Positions 22,200 through 34,319 of a DNA stretch of 64,000 nt are shown here, in pieces. This DNA comes from Sycon ciliatum. Its lineage: Eukaryota > Porifera > Calcarea > Leucosolenida > Sycettidae. The notes under the pieces are model-generated. The model saw only the letters and a list, made by a program, of their open reading frames with translations, had not been told where the DNA came from and ran no database searches. The stretch spans positions 5,934,373-5,998,372 of the forward strand of contig NC_088651.1 of NCBI RefSeq assembly GCF_964019385.1, written 5' to 3'. A program made the position numbers and the translations under genes. The stretch's first letter is position 1. Every line of letters starts with the position of its first letter.

Positions 22200-24757
22200 T
22201 ATTTACTAAAGTATGTGACTCCACACAGGGTAAAGAAGTCTCCAGCAACGTAACTGTACTACGCGTGCCCCCCCCCCCTCCCCTCCCCTCACCATCACCA
22301 CCATACTTAAAGCACATGTGGCAGCAATGTCTGGTGCATGCTGTATGCATCTGCTCCCAAATCAGAGATTGTTTTCTTTCTGCTTCTTCTTCTTGTTGCC
22401 TGCATGCATACAGTGGCATATGAAGCTGTCTTTGGTTGCCAGGTCACATCTCACCTGTCCGGATATGATGCATACTCTACCAGCAAAGCTTGAGGCCAAG
22501 TGAGTCAGTCGTATGCCGGTGTCTTGTGGTTGCTATTATTGCGCTCAGCCTGGTGCAGACTGCACAGGGACTGCAACGAAAAGCTTGTGCACCGTGCACA
22601 TTGGACAAAGAATGCGACACCTGGATGCTTTTTATCCTAAACTTTTCCCTTTGCTTAAATCGTATTTTCCTATTTCGTTTTGTTTGGACATTCATGTGCC
22701 AAAGACTTTGCCTAGCACCATTCACCAGCTAACGATGCTCAGAGATGATGCACCTGTCACCCCAGGATGTGTGTTGAGCACTGTGGGGTCGTGCATCTTG
22801 TGCATAGCACTTCAAGACAATGGGCACAACCCCCCCCCCCCTTTCCCCCCATCCTCCCTCTCCCCTGCACATTTCCTTTAACAGTTCACAATGCATGTCG
22901 TATTATGGCGTTACTGCCATGGCTTGTCCGGTGCTGCATGCCCGCTTGCCCTCTCGTACTTAGCAATGACGAGTTGCTGTTGCCAGATCGGTATTTCTTC
23001 TTCCTGAGAGCAAGAGACACAATGCCGCACTATGGGTTGATGTATTTTTGTTTTCGTTTTCCTTATTTTTGTCCTTGTGGTGTATGAATTCCTTGCTAAC
23101 TATTGGCTTGGTCTCCTGTGAAAGCTACAGATACCAGCTGCAGTTCTATTACAGTGTAGTGCATTCCATTGCCTGCCCTTACTAACCACTGCCACACTAG
23201 TAGCCTTTTTGTCCAATATCCGGTGTTTCTCGTTCTGTTGTTCATTCCCCTCCCGACCCCTCTCCCCCCCCCTCTCCCCGACTCTCTCCCCTCCCCCTCC
23301 CCCCCCCACCCCTCTCCTCTGCCCCCCCCCCCCCCTCCCCCACCCACCCTCCCTACTTATCGCTATGGCTAGCATTGTTGCTGCCGAGTGCTGGCTGTGC
23401 ATGTGTGTCGTTATTCCCATTCGTAAAGCCTCGTCAGATGTATCCATGTGCATCCTTCAGAATGCGTCAACTGAAGTGATTTTTCTATTTCTTTCCCGCT
23501 TTCCTCCGACTCCCCCCGGGCCCCCCTCCCTTTTTCTTTTTTTGTTTCCTGGGCAAATTCATTTTTTTGGTAATTACCGAAGATATCGTTTCTTGCGCTG
23601 GGTGCAGTTTTGAATCATTCCTTTACAATAATGTTTTGTTTAGCTACCGATACACTCTCGTACTTTCATCAAATGTAGCGTAGAAAATACACAGCTAGTT
23701 TACATGCAATGGAGTTTCCACTGTACTTCTTAGAAGTTTTTTTCAATTTTTAGTTTAGTATGAACTCCCAGCACTAGACATGTACGTTACTCAAGTATTA
23801 CACCCCTGGCCAGCGAGTAATTTTTTATCTCATTGCAAGCAACTAGCGATTTGTGCACGAAATATGCTGTATTCTTTCTCTGTACCAGCATGTCATGATA
23901 CCTGGAGCTGCTGGCTGGAGCGATTCATTACGATTCTCAGCTCAGTGCACCTATATCTGCTGGGAATGATGTCTCTGTTTCTGTACGTGTATTCCTTTCA
24001 CAGATTGCCCATGTTGTTGTTAAATCATACACGTACATGTACTATTCTCTGCTATGCACCGGAAGCATCTTGTTCTCTTTGCCCGCGTTCATTCTGTGCA
24101 GTGTTCCGATGCCTTTCCAAGTTCTCTGCTGTCGCAACTCTAGTTTCGCCTTGCCTGCTGCATGACGCATGTGCCTGCTGCCTATACAGATCACACACAA
24201 TGGTGTAATACTAAATAAATGTTGTATGATGGAATGGATATTAATTTCTACTTGTGAACACGTCTCTGCGGACTCTGGGCTTTGGCCTGGCCTCATGACA
24301 GGTGATTGTGCCAGGTCACCAGGTCACCCCCGCCATACTATGTGGGACCGTGTAGCTAGCTGTATATGAGTCATGACTGTGCAATCAGCTCCAAGGCTGA
24401 CAAGGACAGCTACATGTCAGTAGGTGGCTGCATCCCAGCTGGGTGACGTTTTTGGGCATGGGTTACCATGGTGACTTCATTGGGCCTGGGTGACTCACAT
24501 GCATGGTACCTGGTTGACTGCACCTGGGTGACCTCAGACCTGGCCCTGGCCCCTGGGTGACTGCATTACGTCATGACGATTGTACAGTCATAACGTCATG
24601 TACACCGGAGGATGTACCCAGTGTCAGTGTGCTGACAGTGCTCAACACCGCAGCGGAAGCAGAGCATGATACAGAACAACAAGGACAATCAAGGCTTGTT
24701 TGCTGCTACATGTACGATTGTACAATTACATGTACATGACATAATTCATTGTGTATA
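22200..24757. other. Gene-free stretch with poly-C tracts
   Basis: No supported gene. Homopolymeric C runs and CCCCTCC-rich stretches occur at about 22267, 22831 and 23250-23350. ORFs through them are proline- or glycine-rich artefacts. Confidence 0.45.
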
Positions 24758-24882
24758 ATCATACACGGTCTGTCAGGCTTGATGGCTGAATCATGCCTGA
24801 GCTCCCAGCCCGAAGGTCGTAGCCCCGAGGGCTGGGAGCGAGGGCATGATTCAGCCATCAAGCCCGACAGACCATGTATGAT
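24758..24882. repeat. Inverted repeat / small hairpin element
   Basis: The outer arms 24758-24797 and 24843-24882 (GGCTTGATGGCTGAATCATG and its complement) are nearly perfect. An inner stem, GCTCCCAGCC / GGCTGGGAGC, lies within the loop. Related GGGCATGAT words occur at about 25311-25383. Confidence 0.75.
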
Positions 24883-25457
24883 TGGATTTCTTACTTGACC
24901 CATGCCGGCATGCGCACGCACGGAACGTAGCCCAAATATTGAAACAAGCCAAAGACTAGCACAGTCAGTTCGGCGAAAAGTCACTCTGCACTAGTCACAG
25001 CCAGAACACACGAAGTAACAAGAGTCAAGAAGACAAGCGACATTCCTTTCTACATGCACTTCCACTTCTTTCTTCAAAAGGTTTTGGATTGATTTACTTT
25101 TTATTTCATTTTCATTTAAATTAACTTGCCATATTTTGCGTGTGCATTTTTCCCTCTTCTTGTTCTTTTATTCCATGGCTGGTAGCCCTCATTCATAATA
25201 TTGGTTGACACCATGTCATCCATGAATTGAGAATAATAATAATAATAATAATAATAAAAACCCGCGCCTTGTCACATTATTGGCTACATCTCGTTGCCAC
25301 TTGACCACGGGCATGATTGTCAATCATACCTGAAGTGACGTCAGTGTTGCCAAGGGCAGCGGGCATGATGGCGGAATCATGTCCGCGGCGGGAAAGGTGG
25401 TGATTAGACAATTCCTAGGATACGGTCACGTGTCATGTAAGAATGTACAATCATGTA

Positions 25458-26106
25458 CAGTGAAACCTGTCTAAGGCGACCCCTCAAGGGACGAGAAAAA
25501 ATGGTCGCCGTGGTCAGGTGGTCTTCTTATCCAGGTTCAGTGGGTCACGTGACCATATCCACATGTGATACGTCATTTTGATCAGTGCATCACAGTGCAC
25601 ACACCTACAACCTTGTATGCTACTCTAGCACGACTCATGTGCCTGGGGTCCTCAGACCTGTCAAATGTTGTGCATGCACCATGTACATCTACACTTCCTG
25701 CACTGATGTGTAGATCTACCATGCCTGGTGCACCATGTAATGCATACATTTAATAATAATAATAATAATAATAACTTTATTAGGATGACCCAAAGGCTGA
25801 CCGCCTATCGTGGGGTCCGTCGCATTGAAGGATGATGGTACAAGAGAGTACAGATTGGGAAGGGGGGGGGGGCTAAGATGAACAGGGTAACGGCATGCCA
25901 GCGAGTTACCCTGTTCATTTTCATGTACATGTACATGACTAGCACTGTGCAACGCGGTCGCGAGTGGGTGGTCGCCAGTCGCGTTGAGCGAGTGGTCGCC
26001 TTATATCCAAGGTGTTTTGAATGTGAATGCGTCCGTGACAAGGAAAAGTGGTCGCCATGGTCGAGTGGTCGCCATATCCGAGTGGTCGCCATTACAGGTT
26101 TTACTG
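25458..26106. mobile_element. Tigger-like MITE, copy B, full length with nested LINE tail
   Basis: TIRs CAGTGAAACCTGTC (left) and ACAGGTTTTACTG (right) are flanked by TA at 25456-25457 and 26107-26108. It is the same family as copy A. Compared with copy A it carries an extra insert at about 25750-25920. Several GTGGTCGCC words repeat near the right end. Confidence 0.8.
25750..25870 (-). mobile_element. LINE 3' end with (ATT)n tail
   Basis: Read on the minus strand it has GGTCATCCTAATAAAGTTAT followed by an (ATT)n tail, typical of CR1/L2-type LINE 3' ends. It lies inside MITE copy B, so it inserted later. Confidence 0.55.
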
Positions 26107-26216
26107 TACTTCAAGTTTCATGCTCTCTTAGCTCTCTATCATCAGCCTGATCAGGCAACAGCCTACACAGGGCACATGTACATATATGTTCCGTGGGTAA
26201 CTGCATGATTGTACAT

Positions 26217-26306
26217 ATTGTTAGATTGACAGCATGAAACAAGGTGGAGGACACTGTGTTCGGAAACAGTGTCCTCCACCTTGTTTCATGCTGTCAATCT
26301 AACAAT
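26217..26306. repeat. Perfect 41-bp-arm hairpin
   Basis: Arms 26217-26257 and 26266-26306 are exact reverse complements (starting ATTGTTAGATTGACAGCATG) around an 8-nt loop. No gene. It could be a hairpin MITE or a hairpin RNA source. Confidence 0.85.
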
Positions 26307-26309
26307 GTG

Positions 26310-27400
26310 CGTGAAATAACAAGGTTTATCTACAGTTAGCCCTTTCCCTAAGGTGCTCTTTTAATTCGCACTTAGTGCTTTTCGCGTCCCTCAAAATATG
26401 CTGAAAAAGTGCTCTTTTTTCAGTGAAAACAGGCAAAAAGTGCTCTTTTTTCAGTGAAGCATAGCCATGATACATGTTCAGATATGATCCCAAGCTGAGA
26501 AACGAATACGCACTCTTCCATTTATTTATTTTTTTACGGGGTAACGGCCTCTTTTACGGGCAAAATAAAGTCATGTAGACGTGAAAAAATTGAGATACCA
26601 TGAAAGTTAAAATAGAATTTTATTCAAGTACAATACATTGGGAAACTCCAATTCTTCCATTTATGGGTTCACGAAAGGCAAAACAGGTAGTAAAGTTCAA
26701 AAAACCCACTTTTTACAGCATTGTGTACAAGCATCACCAACTTGTTGCCCCCAAAAAAGTGGCGTGCCAACAAGGCCCATCGTCGGCATCGAGCACTCGG
26801 AAACTGTGATCGTATGTATGAGCAAACAGATTTTAGCACTTTTTCAGCTAAAAAAGCTCAAAAAGGGCGATATTCACCAAAAAACGCAATAAAGGGCGAA
26901 AGAAACGGGCTTTTCCAAAAAGGGCAAAAAGGGCAAAAAACTACAGTCCATTTCAAAACTATACTAGATGCGCAGTGTTTTTGAAAATATTTCTGGCTGG
27001 AGCTTTTTGAGAAAAGTTTTCGGAATATTGCTCAGGTCCGCTCCACAATTACTCTCATAATAGTTTCTAAACGATTGGATAACAGACGCCCGCCCAATTT
27101 GGAAAAATGTATGCACAAATTGATCACAGATTTTATGTGGTATACATGTACTTAGAGACGGTTTTTGCCTAGGTAGATCTACGCGTCTATAGTTTTGAAA
27201 TAGACTGTAATACTAGTTTAGGACTAGTTTAGAACTAGTATTGGGTTATAATTAAAATACCATGGTTGTACATGACAGTGATGTACCTGTACTGGGGGGC
27301 TGGGTTTGAGTAAGCTGGGTTAAATAAAAATTTATGCCATCACTGCACCGGGAATTCTCGCTCCACATATACTGGCACACGCAGAGACATAATAATGTAG
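26310..27400. other. Gene-free stretch
   Basis: A decayed repeat rich in AAAAAGTGCTC and AAAGGGC words occurs at about 26350-26460 and 26860-26940. No supported gene. Confidence 0.4.
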
Positions 27401-27405
27401 ACAGC

Positions 27406-27472
27406 AATAGCGACAACACACAAAGTGAAGGGTAGTTGCCAACTACCCTTCACTTTGTGTGTTGTCGCTATT
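27406..27472. repeat. Hairpin with ~32-bp arms, 1-nt loop
   Basis: ACACACAAAGTGAAGGGTAG at the centre-left is mirrored by its complement. The arms extend to about 27406 and 27472 and meet at a single base (27439). Part of the outer right arm (AGCAGAAATAG) recurs at about 27604-27614. Confidence 0.75.
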
Positions 27473-28068
27473 TCTGCTATCCACTTCAACTAGTCCACTT
27501 CCACTAGTAGTTGGCCGCAGCCAGATGTGAACCGGATAACGAGTGAGGTATGGAAGCAAGGACTGAGAACAGGGTGTCTCAGATAGAATAGGCGTGCCAG
27601 TGGATAGCAGAAATAGGCCCTGATGCAGAACCACTTGGGACCGTCAGATTAAAATAATTAATTTTCCTGGACCGAGCCAGCCGGGAAAAAACCCTCGAGC
27701 CAACGGACGCAGTTGTGGGGGAGAAAACCGGGTGTACAATGTATGTCCCCAATGACGATTAGGCATCATGTAGGCATGGCAAGCACATCACAGCAAAAAG
27801 TGATGAAAAAGCAATGATAATAATTATGCACAGAAATGAAGGGTGGGAGGGCAGGGACACTGGTGAGACTCAAAACTGACTGAAGAAGTCAGGAAAAGAA
27901 GCGACAATAAAGAACACACCAGATGCCATATTTGCAACTAAAAATATTTCGCGAGAAATCATTTCTCGCCTAACTCGCTGCGCTCGGTTGGCGAGAAATA
28001 CGTCAAACTTGCGAGTTGCGCTGGTGGAGGACGGTTGGCGATTTGGGAGCTCTGGCTGATGAGGAAGC

Positions 28069-30420
28069 TTGGTGAATATTCTGGAGGACTGTTCATGGTA
28101 CGTTGCTTTTTATTATTCGCTTTGCAGTAAAGGACGCAACGCTACGGGCTTGGATGACAATATGTTTAGCCGACTGGTTTTCTCCGGGCGCATTCAAGCG
28201 GCCTCCCGTATGGTGCAGTCAGGCGGAGTGGGTCGGGTCCTGAGGATGGAGGATTGCGTGTCGGAGGAAAAGACAGTCCGAGACGTACTTCTAGAGAAGC
28301 GCCCTGATCCCCAATTGGCTGCGAAGGAAATTCTGCTGCCTGACGAGGCAGTTCCAGCGAATCCCATTTTATTCGATCGAATAACGTCACAACTCATAAA
28401 AACCACCAGCAGATCAATGAGCGGCTCTGCTGGTCCCTCCGGTGTAGACCCTGAGGGGTGGATCCGCATGCTGACATGTTATGGGTCGACGTCTAACAAT
28501 TTGTCCTCCGCGCTTGCTGCCTCCGCACGCGTCCTTTGCACTGAGGATATACCGGTAGACCCTTCGTGCACCGAGGCTCTTACCGAGGCTCGCCTAGTCC
28601 CTTTGGACAAATCCCCAGGGGTGAGACCTATAGCCGTTGGGGAGGGTTTCAGGCGCATTATGTGTCGGGAGGTCATGAAAATTATCGAGAGCGACGTTAG
28701 GGACACCAAAGCACCACGACAGCTTTGCGTTGGCGTGCCCTCTGGTTGCGAGGCCTCAGTGCATACCATGGATAGTCTGTTCAATCTTGACAGCACTGTC
28801 GCCATATTGCTTGTTGATGCCTCCAATGCATTTAACTCATTAAACAGAGAGGCAGCACTGCATAACATCCCCATTCTTTGCCCTGCTCTAGGCCAAGTCT
28901 TCAAGAACACGTACAAAAGTCCCTCCCGCCTGTTTGTCACAGGTGGCGGCGAGATTCTTTCACGCGAGGGAACATGCCAAGGGGACCCTTGAGCAATGGC
29001 GATCTATGCGGTAGCGATCATGCCTCTCATTATCTATCCACTTAATGTCCCAACACAACACAGATCTGGTATGCGGACGATGATTCGGCTGCTGGTACTG
29101 TGAGCAATGTATTCGACTATTGGTCCACACTTAGTGAAATCGGACCAGAATATGGATACTACCCCAATGCATCAAAGACCGTCCTTCTTGTAAAGGAGGC
29201 ACGTGCTGATGAGGCCCGCCGTATCTTTTCTGGCACAGGAATTAGCATCATGACAGAGGGCTGCAGATACCTTGGAGGCTCGCTGGGATCGGATGAATTC
29301 CGCGAATCATTCATCCGGGAGAGGGTTGACAAGCGGGCTGCAGAGGTCGATCGCCTTGCGGAGCTTGCTGTCACCCAGCCCCATGCGGCATATACTGTAC
29401 TCGTGCGCAGCATAATTTCTCGTTGGCGATACTGTCTAAGGGCGGTCAGCTGTGAGGCTACACAGTTCGCGAAGCTGGATCAGGCCATTCGGGAAAAATT
29501 GTTGCCCGCAGTCTCCGACATGATTTTGCGAGATGATGACCTGCTGCGGTGTTTGATTTCACTGCCTTGTCGAATGGGTGGGTTAGGTATCCCCAAGATC
29601 TCAGATTCTTGCGGGGTCGCGCACATAGATAGCGAGCACACGGTGCGTCCCATTGTCGAATTGTGTGTGCCTCAATTACAGGAACAGCCTGCAGCATCAT
29701 CTAGGTCTCAAAGCCTTGATGTTGCATCGCCTCCTGCCAAATCGTCGGCGGCTTCTCCCAACACGCAATCATACGGTGTTGGAGAGGATGCAGGTGAGGA
29801 GGATGGTGATGATTGGCCGCCCCCACGACCTCCTGTGACAGCGCCATCTCACGGAGCTCGCAGCCTCATCAGCAATGCAGTCATGGAGTGTCGCAGGCGC
29901 CTGCAGAATACCCGCAAGAACAGAGTTCGTCGAGAACAACAGGCTCTCAACAACATCAAGGACAGTTTGTCTGAAAGCCAACGGTTTCTGGTAAACATTT
30001 GCAGTGGCGCCAGCAAAGGAGTCTCATCCTGGCTCACGTCACCGCCAGGAGTTGCCAATGGTACGGTATTGAATCGCTCGGATTTCAGAGACGCTATCGC
30101 CATTCGTTACGGCTTGCAGCTGGATGGCCTATCCCCAAATTGTGTGTGCGGCAAGGCAATGACGGTGGACCATGCGATGACCTGCCCTTGCGGAGGGTAT
30201 CCATCCGCCAGACACAATGAGCTCCGGGATCTCCTAGCAGATGTAATGCATGAAGTTGTTCAAGACGTGGAGGTCGAGCCGAAGTTCCTTCCATATCAGG
30301 AGGAGCAGCTCCAGGGGGTGACGGCGAATCGCTCCGTTGAGGCTCGTGTTGATATACGGGCTCGTGGTTTTTGGACGCGGGAGCAGGAGGCCTTCCGGGT
30401 GACTAGGGCCAGCCTGCTGT
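28069..30420 (+). pseudogene. Non-LTR retrotransposon RT with restriction-like endonuclease
   Basis: RT motifs read in order in two frames: ARLVPLDKSPGVRPIAVGEG, LLVDASNAFNSLNR (motif A) and EGTCQGDP (motif B region). A TGA follows at 28990-28992 where Leu is expected. After a frameshift near 29050 come WYADDDSAAG (motif C) and ASKTVLLV. The C-terminal part has a CVCGKAMTVDHAMTC zinc knuckle followed by RHN (about 30140-30220). It then has ARVDIRARGFW, a PD-(D/E)xK-like endonuclease signature of R2/CRE-type LINEs. The copy loses frame near 30400. These elements cleave target DNA and prime reverse transcription at the nick. This copy is dead. Confidence 0.8.
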
Positions 30421-30700
30421 GTAGTAGTTGCTTTGACTCTTACTCCATGGTTTCACGCGTTTGGCCCGACCGATCCCCTTATTATTGTCTGGGTTCGAGC
30501 AAGGGGGCAACTCTGCAGTCGCGTGGGATCCTGCTGCACACACGCGACCAACCTCACCGCGGCTGTGCGTGACTTCTCGCATGCGAAGTGCAGGGCATGC
30601 GAAATCTACATGCAGCAAGCCTGTCTACAAAAAATGTCACAAGGACTTTGGATTTGAGCTTTTTTGTTTTGTTCAGACGTCTTCCTTTTTACGACTTCAG

Positions 30701-31560
30701 GATGCCTTCTCAGGATCATTGCTGCGTTCCTCACTGTCAGAGCAGGAGGACGAAGCAAACAAGTCATTTCACTCCTTCCCTCGTGTGGAGCCACAGCGGA
30801 TCCAGGCTATTCCCCGTGAGGAAGGACGTAGTTTTAGGGTCGCTCTGAATATTCGGGTTGCAGCGACCATTTCGATCCCGAAATCGAAATCGTTTTGCCC
30901 AGCTCTACTAGGGCAGGATGAGTCCAGGAAACCAAACAGCTGTCCTACCAGGTTTGCTTTTCGCAAGACAGTGGAGTCTGGACGCCCTGCTTCCCAGGTT
31001 CGCAAAACAGCATTTGCTGAGCCTAGTGCAGTTCCGAGCCCTGTAATGGAAGGGCAGCATCTGCATCACGAGCTCCCCATGCTCACAAACCAGTATTTTG
31101 CTGAGAGGCAACAGCACTTTGAGTTGGAAAGGAACCTGGCTCAGTGCAGTTTGGTCCTGTAATGGAAGTGCAGCATCTGCATCAGGAGCTGGCAGCAAGT
31201 AGAGCTCGTTTACAGAGTCTCGAGGCCTCGAGGAGCAGTTGGGCGATGTGAGGACTGGGGTGAAGAAAGCCGAAAAACAGCTGCTTACGTACGATAACAT
31301 AAAGGAAGACTCTGAGCCGCTCCAGTTTCTGACTGGTTTGCCTTCAGGTGTTTGGACCGCTCTGTGGGACTTCCTTGAGCCTAGCCCAGAAAATGCTCTG
31401 TGCCGCGCCAGATCTGCGAAGACAGAAGCTGAGGGACGGCAGATACAGTTGGAGGTGGCCGTAAATCGCCAATGAGCATGTAATGGAGCATCAGCTGCTA
31501 TTGGCATTGATGTGTCTACGCCTGCGCCGAATGGAACAGAAGCTCGCATGCATATTTGGC
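30701..31560 (+). pseudogene. THAP plus DDE_4-type transposase remnant
   Basis: MPSQDHCCVPHCQSRR (from 30701) continues after a frameshift as KSFHSFPRVEPQRIQAIPRE, matching the first two thirds of a THAP domain. A glutamine/leucine-rich coiled coil follows (about 31050-31230). The frame then gives SEPLQFLTGLPSGVWTALWD (about 31311-31370), the helical stretch that precedes DDE_4 transposase domains. Catalytic residues were not found. It is probably a dead ISL2EU/Harbinger-related element. A SINE inserted just downstream. Confidence 0.55.
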
Positions 31561-31746
31561 GCAAGTACATCATCCATTTCACGGTATATAACTAGCTGAG
31601 CTGGAAAGATTTCTTGTTCCTCCGTTTGGGCATGATCCCGATCTGGGCGAGCTGGCCCGATGTTCAGTCATGAATGCCATGTACCGCAAGACATTCTGCA
31701 TTGTGGATGAAACTGTTCTATTTAGCCATGCACTTAGGGTTCTCGC

Positions 31747-31960
31747 CACACAGTTAATTGGGAACTCGTGGCCTGGCACGAGGAAAACATGGATGCAGTG
31801 AATGGGATTTTCGGTCTTTGACCACTTGCTGGTGAGCTGATCTACTCACCTCCCACCGCTTTAGGAGCTGCATCTGCGCCTTGATCCTTGAAGGGTGGTG
31901 GCGTTCCTACGGATGCGGAAAGCCCGGCTTCCAGCTGAGTCTCACGCGAACCTTTTTTTT
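31747..31960 (+). mobile_element. SINE copy 2, 5'-truncated (214 bp)
   Basis: It starts in CACAGTTAATTGGGAACTCG and is collinear with the 3' two thirds of the SINE at 48798. A 13-bp target-site duplication, TTAGGGTTCTCGC, flanks it at 31734-31746 and 31961-31973. It ends in a T-run. Confidence 0.88.
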
Positions 31961-31974
31961 TTAGGGTTCTCGCA

Positions 31975-32520
31975 CCGGCACGGCACGACAAAACCCAACA
32001 GATCCTTGCGCTCTTATTTTCTCCCATGGTAACATTGCTGGTCACAACACCCGGTAGCCAGTCGTAGATGCAACCAAATCAACCAAGTTCTCTTACTCGT
32101 TTTTTTTCAATGCTGAAACCAAAGGTATACCATTATTTGCATCGAATGCAGTGATGATTTCAATACTGTCTGCCAGTACAACGCATTACCAGACTGGCAT
32201 ATAATCATGATGATATTATACATTTCACTATCATTGCTTTCTTAGATCTCCAATCATCAATATCAGACCCGAAACTCTTTTATCTTATATCATCATTAGT
32301 ATCCTCCTCTAACGACGAGCGCGAAGGAATGAAACAGCTGTCTAGAAGCATAAACAGTATCTGTCAACGGAAGTGTCCCTGCTGTGCTGGTGTGTTTATG
32401 CTTCGTGCATTAGTTCGGCCAAGAGCGCATGATGGTGACGGGTTGAGAATGTTGTCAAGTGGAGTATGGTCGAAAGCTCTGTCGCAATATATGTTGGACT
32501 CAGTAGAGCGTCCAGCCCCT
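31975..32520. other. Gene-free stretch
   Basis: No gene or repeat was recognised. Confidence 0.4.
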
Positions 32521-32534
32521 ATATGATGTCCAAC

Positions 32535-32770
32535 CCCTATATGGAGTCCATTGGTCCAAAATCCACTGTACAGAGTCCAAACTTGGAATCAACTGTGAGC
32601 TCAAAGTTTAGATGGACATCACTCCCTGTATAGAGTCCAGCCAATTGGCTTCACCCCTATATAGAGTCCATTGGTCCAAAATCAACTGTATGGAGTCCAA
32701 ACTATAAAATCAACTATAAGGAGTCTTTATGTGGACAACACTCCCTGTATAAAGTCCAGCCAATTAGGCA
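32535..32770. repeat. ~118-bp tandem duplication
   Basis: Two diverged copies (about 32535-32652 and 32653-32770) share CCCCTATATGGAGTCCATTG, TGGTCCAAAATC and CACTCCCTGTATAGAGTCCA. No coding content. Confidence 0.7.
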
Positions 32771-33004
32771 TCCCCTATCGAGTTCGAAATTAGACATAGG
32801 ATCTGCTGTAAGCAGTGAATATTAACCAGAAAACGGCCTTCCCCTTTAATCCTTTACATCATTCACTTCTCAAGATGAAAAATAAGTATTGAGGCGCCAC
32901 TGCAGCCACTTCATTACATGAAAAACCCTACGAACACCATCCTCAAATCAAGTGGTCTCTTCGCAGACGCTGCAAATTACAATATCCCAATCATGTAGTG
33001 TTGC

Positions 33005-33137
33005 CAAATTATTGTGCACGCACACACATACATGCACCCACCCACACAACGCCAAGAAAATACCAAGAAAAAACCAAGAATCGAAAGAGAATAATGGAGA
33101 GCCAAGGATTAATTATTTGTTTTCAAATTATTGTGAG

Positions 33138-33181
<44 letters not shown>

Positions 33182-33220
33182 TATACAACGCCAAGCCGGA
33201 AACACCAAGAAAAGAGTAGA
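33005..33220. repeat. Duplicated ~120-bp unit with (CA)n
   Basis: CAAATTATTGTG...CAACGCCAAG occurs twice (starts at about 33005 and 33124). The second copy has an expanded (CA)n run at about 33147-33177. Confidence 0.6.
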
Positions 33221-33649
33221 GACACAATACACACGCAACTCCAACAGCCATGCAAACGTCCACCCATTTACACGTATTAAGTCAAGAGGGATAACAAATA
33301 ATTATACGAAACGAATGCATACGTGGGCGGATGCACGCACGTTTACATACATGTAGTAGTGTAAGAGAGTAACATAGTGCAGTAGTCAGCATAATACTAG
33401 CACATGCTGAGAGTGAAATAGCAAGCTTCACCATTGCTCATGGCCATGCAAATGTTCTGCAGCACTCAGTTCCGCAAGCTTCTGAAGATCAGCACACCTG
33501 CAACAAATAGATAGCACAAGGATACGCTTATTACCGTAATGATGCATGGGAGCACACAACTACCAAGTTCTCAACGAATGTGATGCTCAATGAAAATCCA
33601 TCCACACAAAGACCTGTGAACAGGTGACGGTGGGGACAATAATCTATTA

Positions 33650-34315
33650 GGCGCCGGTCACACATGCATGGCGCTTTTGCGACACCACCAAAGCTGCACC
33701 ACAAAAGTTGGGATATCCCCAGATCACCATGGATACTGCGCCTGGCGCCACTGGCGCCACGGCGGCAACCTCAAAAGCGCCACAACCAAAAAATTGGTGG
33801 CGAAACACAAAAGCGGTAGTGCAACTTTTGCGGCGTTGTCGTTGTTGGATCTCTTGGATCTTGGAAAAATTAGTTTTTCATCTCTCGTCATGAAGTGGAC
33901 TGCTGACCAAGAGCAACTGCTCCTCTCCCTCTATTTCGAGGTCAACCATCCGACATGGGACTCGACTCAGGCGTCCACCGATGCTCAAGGAGCTTCCGCA
34001 AGATTCAAACGAAGAGAAATTGAACAACATGAATATTGAGGCAATCTCCATAGCTCTCCGCAGTCGCTGGTCACGACGTAGTCGGCGATTCTGGGCGTTT
34101 CTGCGATCCATACCAGCGCAGGAAAGGAATTTTGAGGCTACAGTCTTTTTCAGAGAAAATTTTTACGACACCTGTGGAGACCCGTGAAGCTGCGTGCGTA
34201 CCAAAGCCTTTGCATGTGTGACCGCCGGCAGAAAAGAGCCGCAAAAGCGCCCACTGCCAGGGTGTCGGAGGCAGCCGCAAAAGCGGTGTCGCCGCCTGCA
34301 TGTGTGACCGGCGCC
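33650..34315 (+). mobile_element. PIF/Harbinger deletion derivative (666 bp, TTA target site)
   Basis: TIRs GGCGCCGGTCACACATGC at both ends are flanked by TTA (33647-33649 and 34316-34318). TWA target sites and such termini are Harbinger hallmarks. The interior encodes MKWTADQEQLLLSLYFE (about 33890), a Myb/SANT-like start. It also encodes RSRRFWAFLRSIPAQERNF (about 34077-34133), like the N terminus of Harbinger transposase. Catalytic regions are deleted. Confidence 0.82.
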
Positions 34316-34319
34316 TTAG

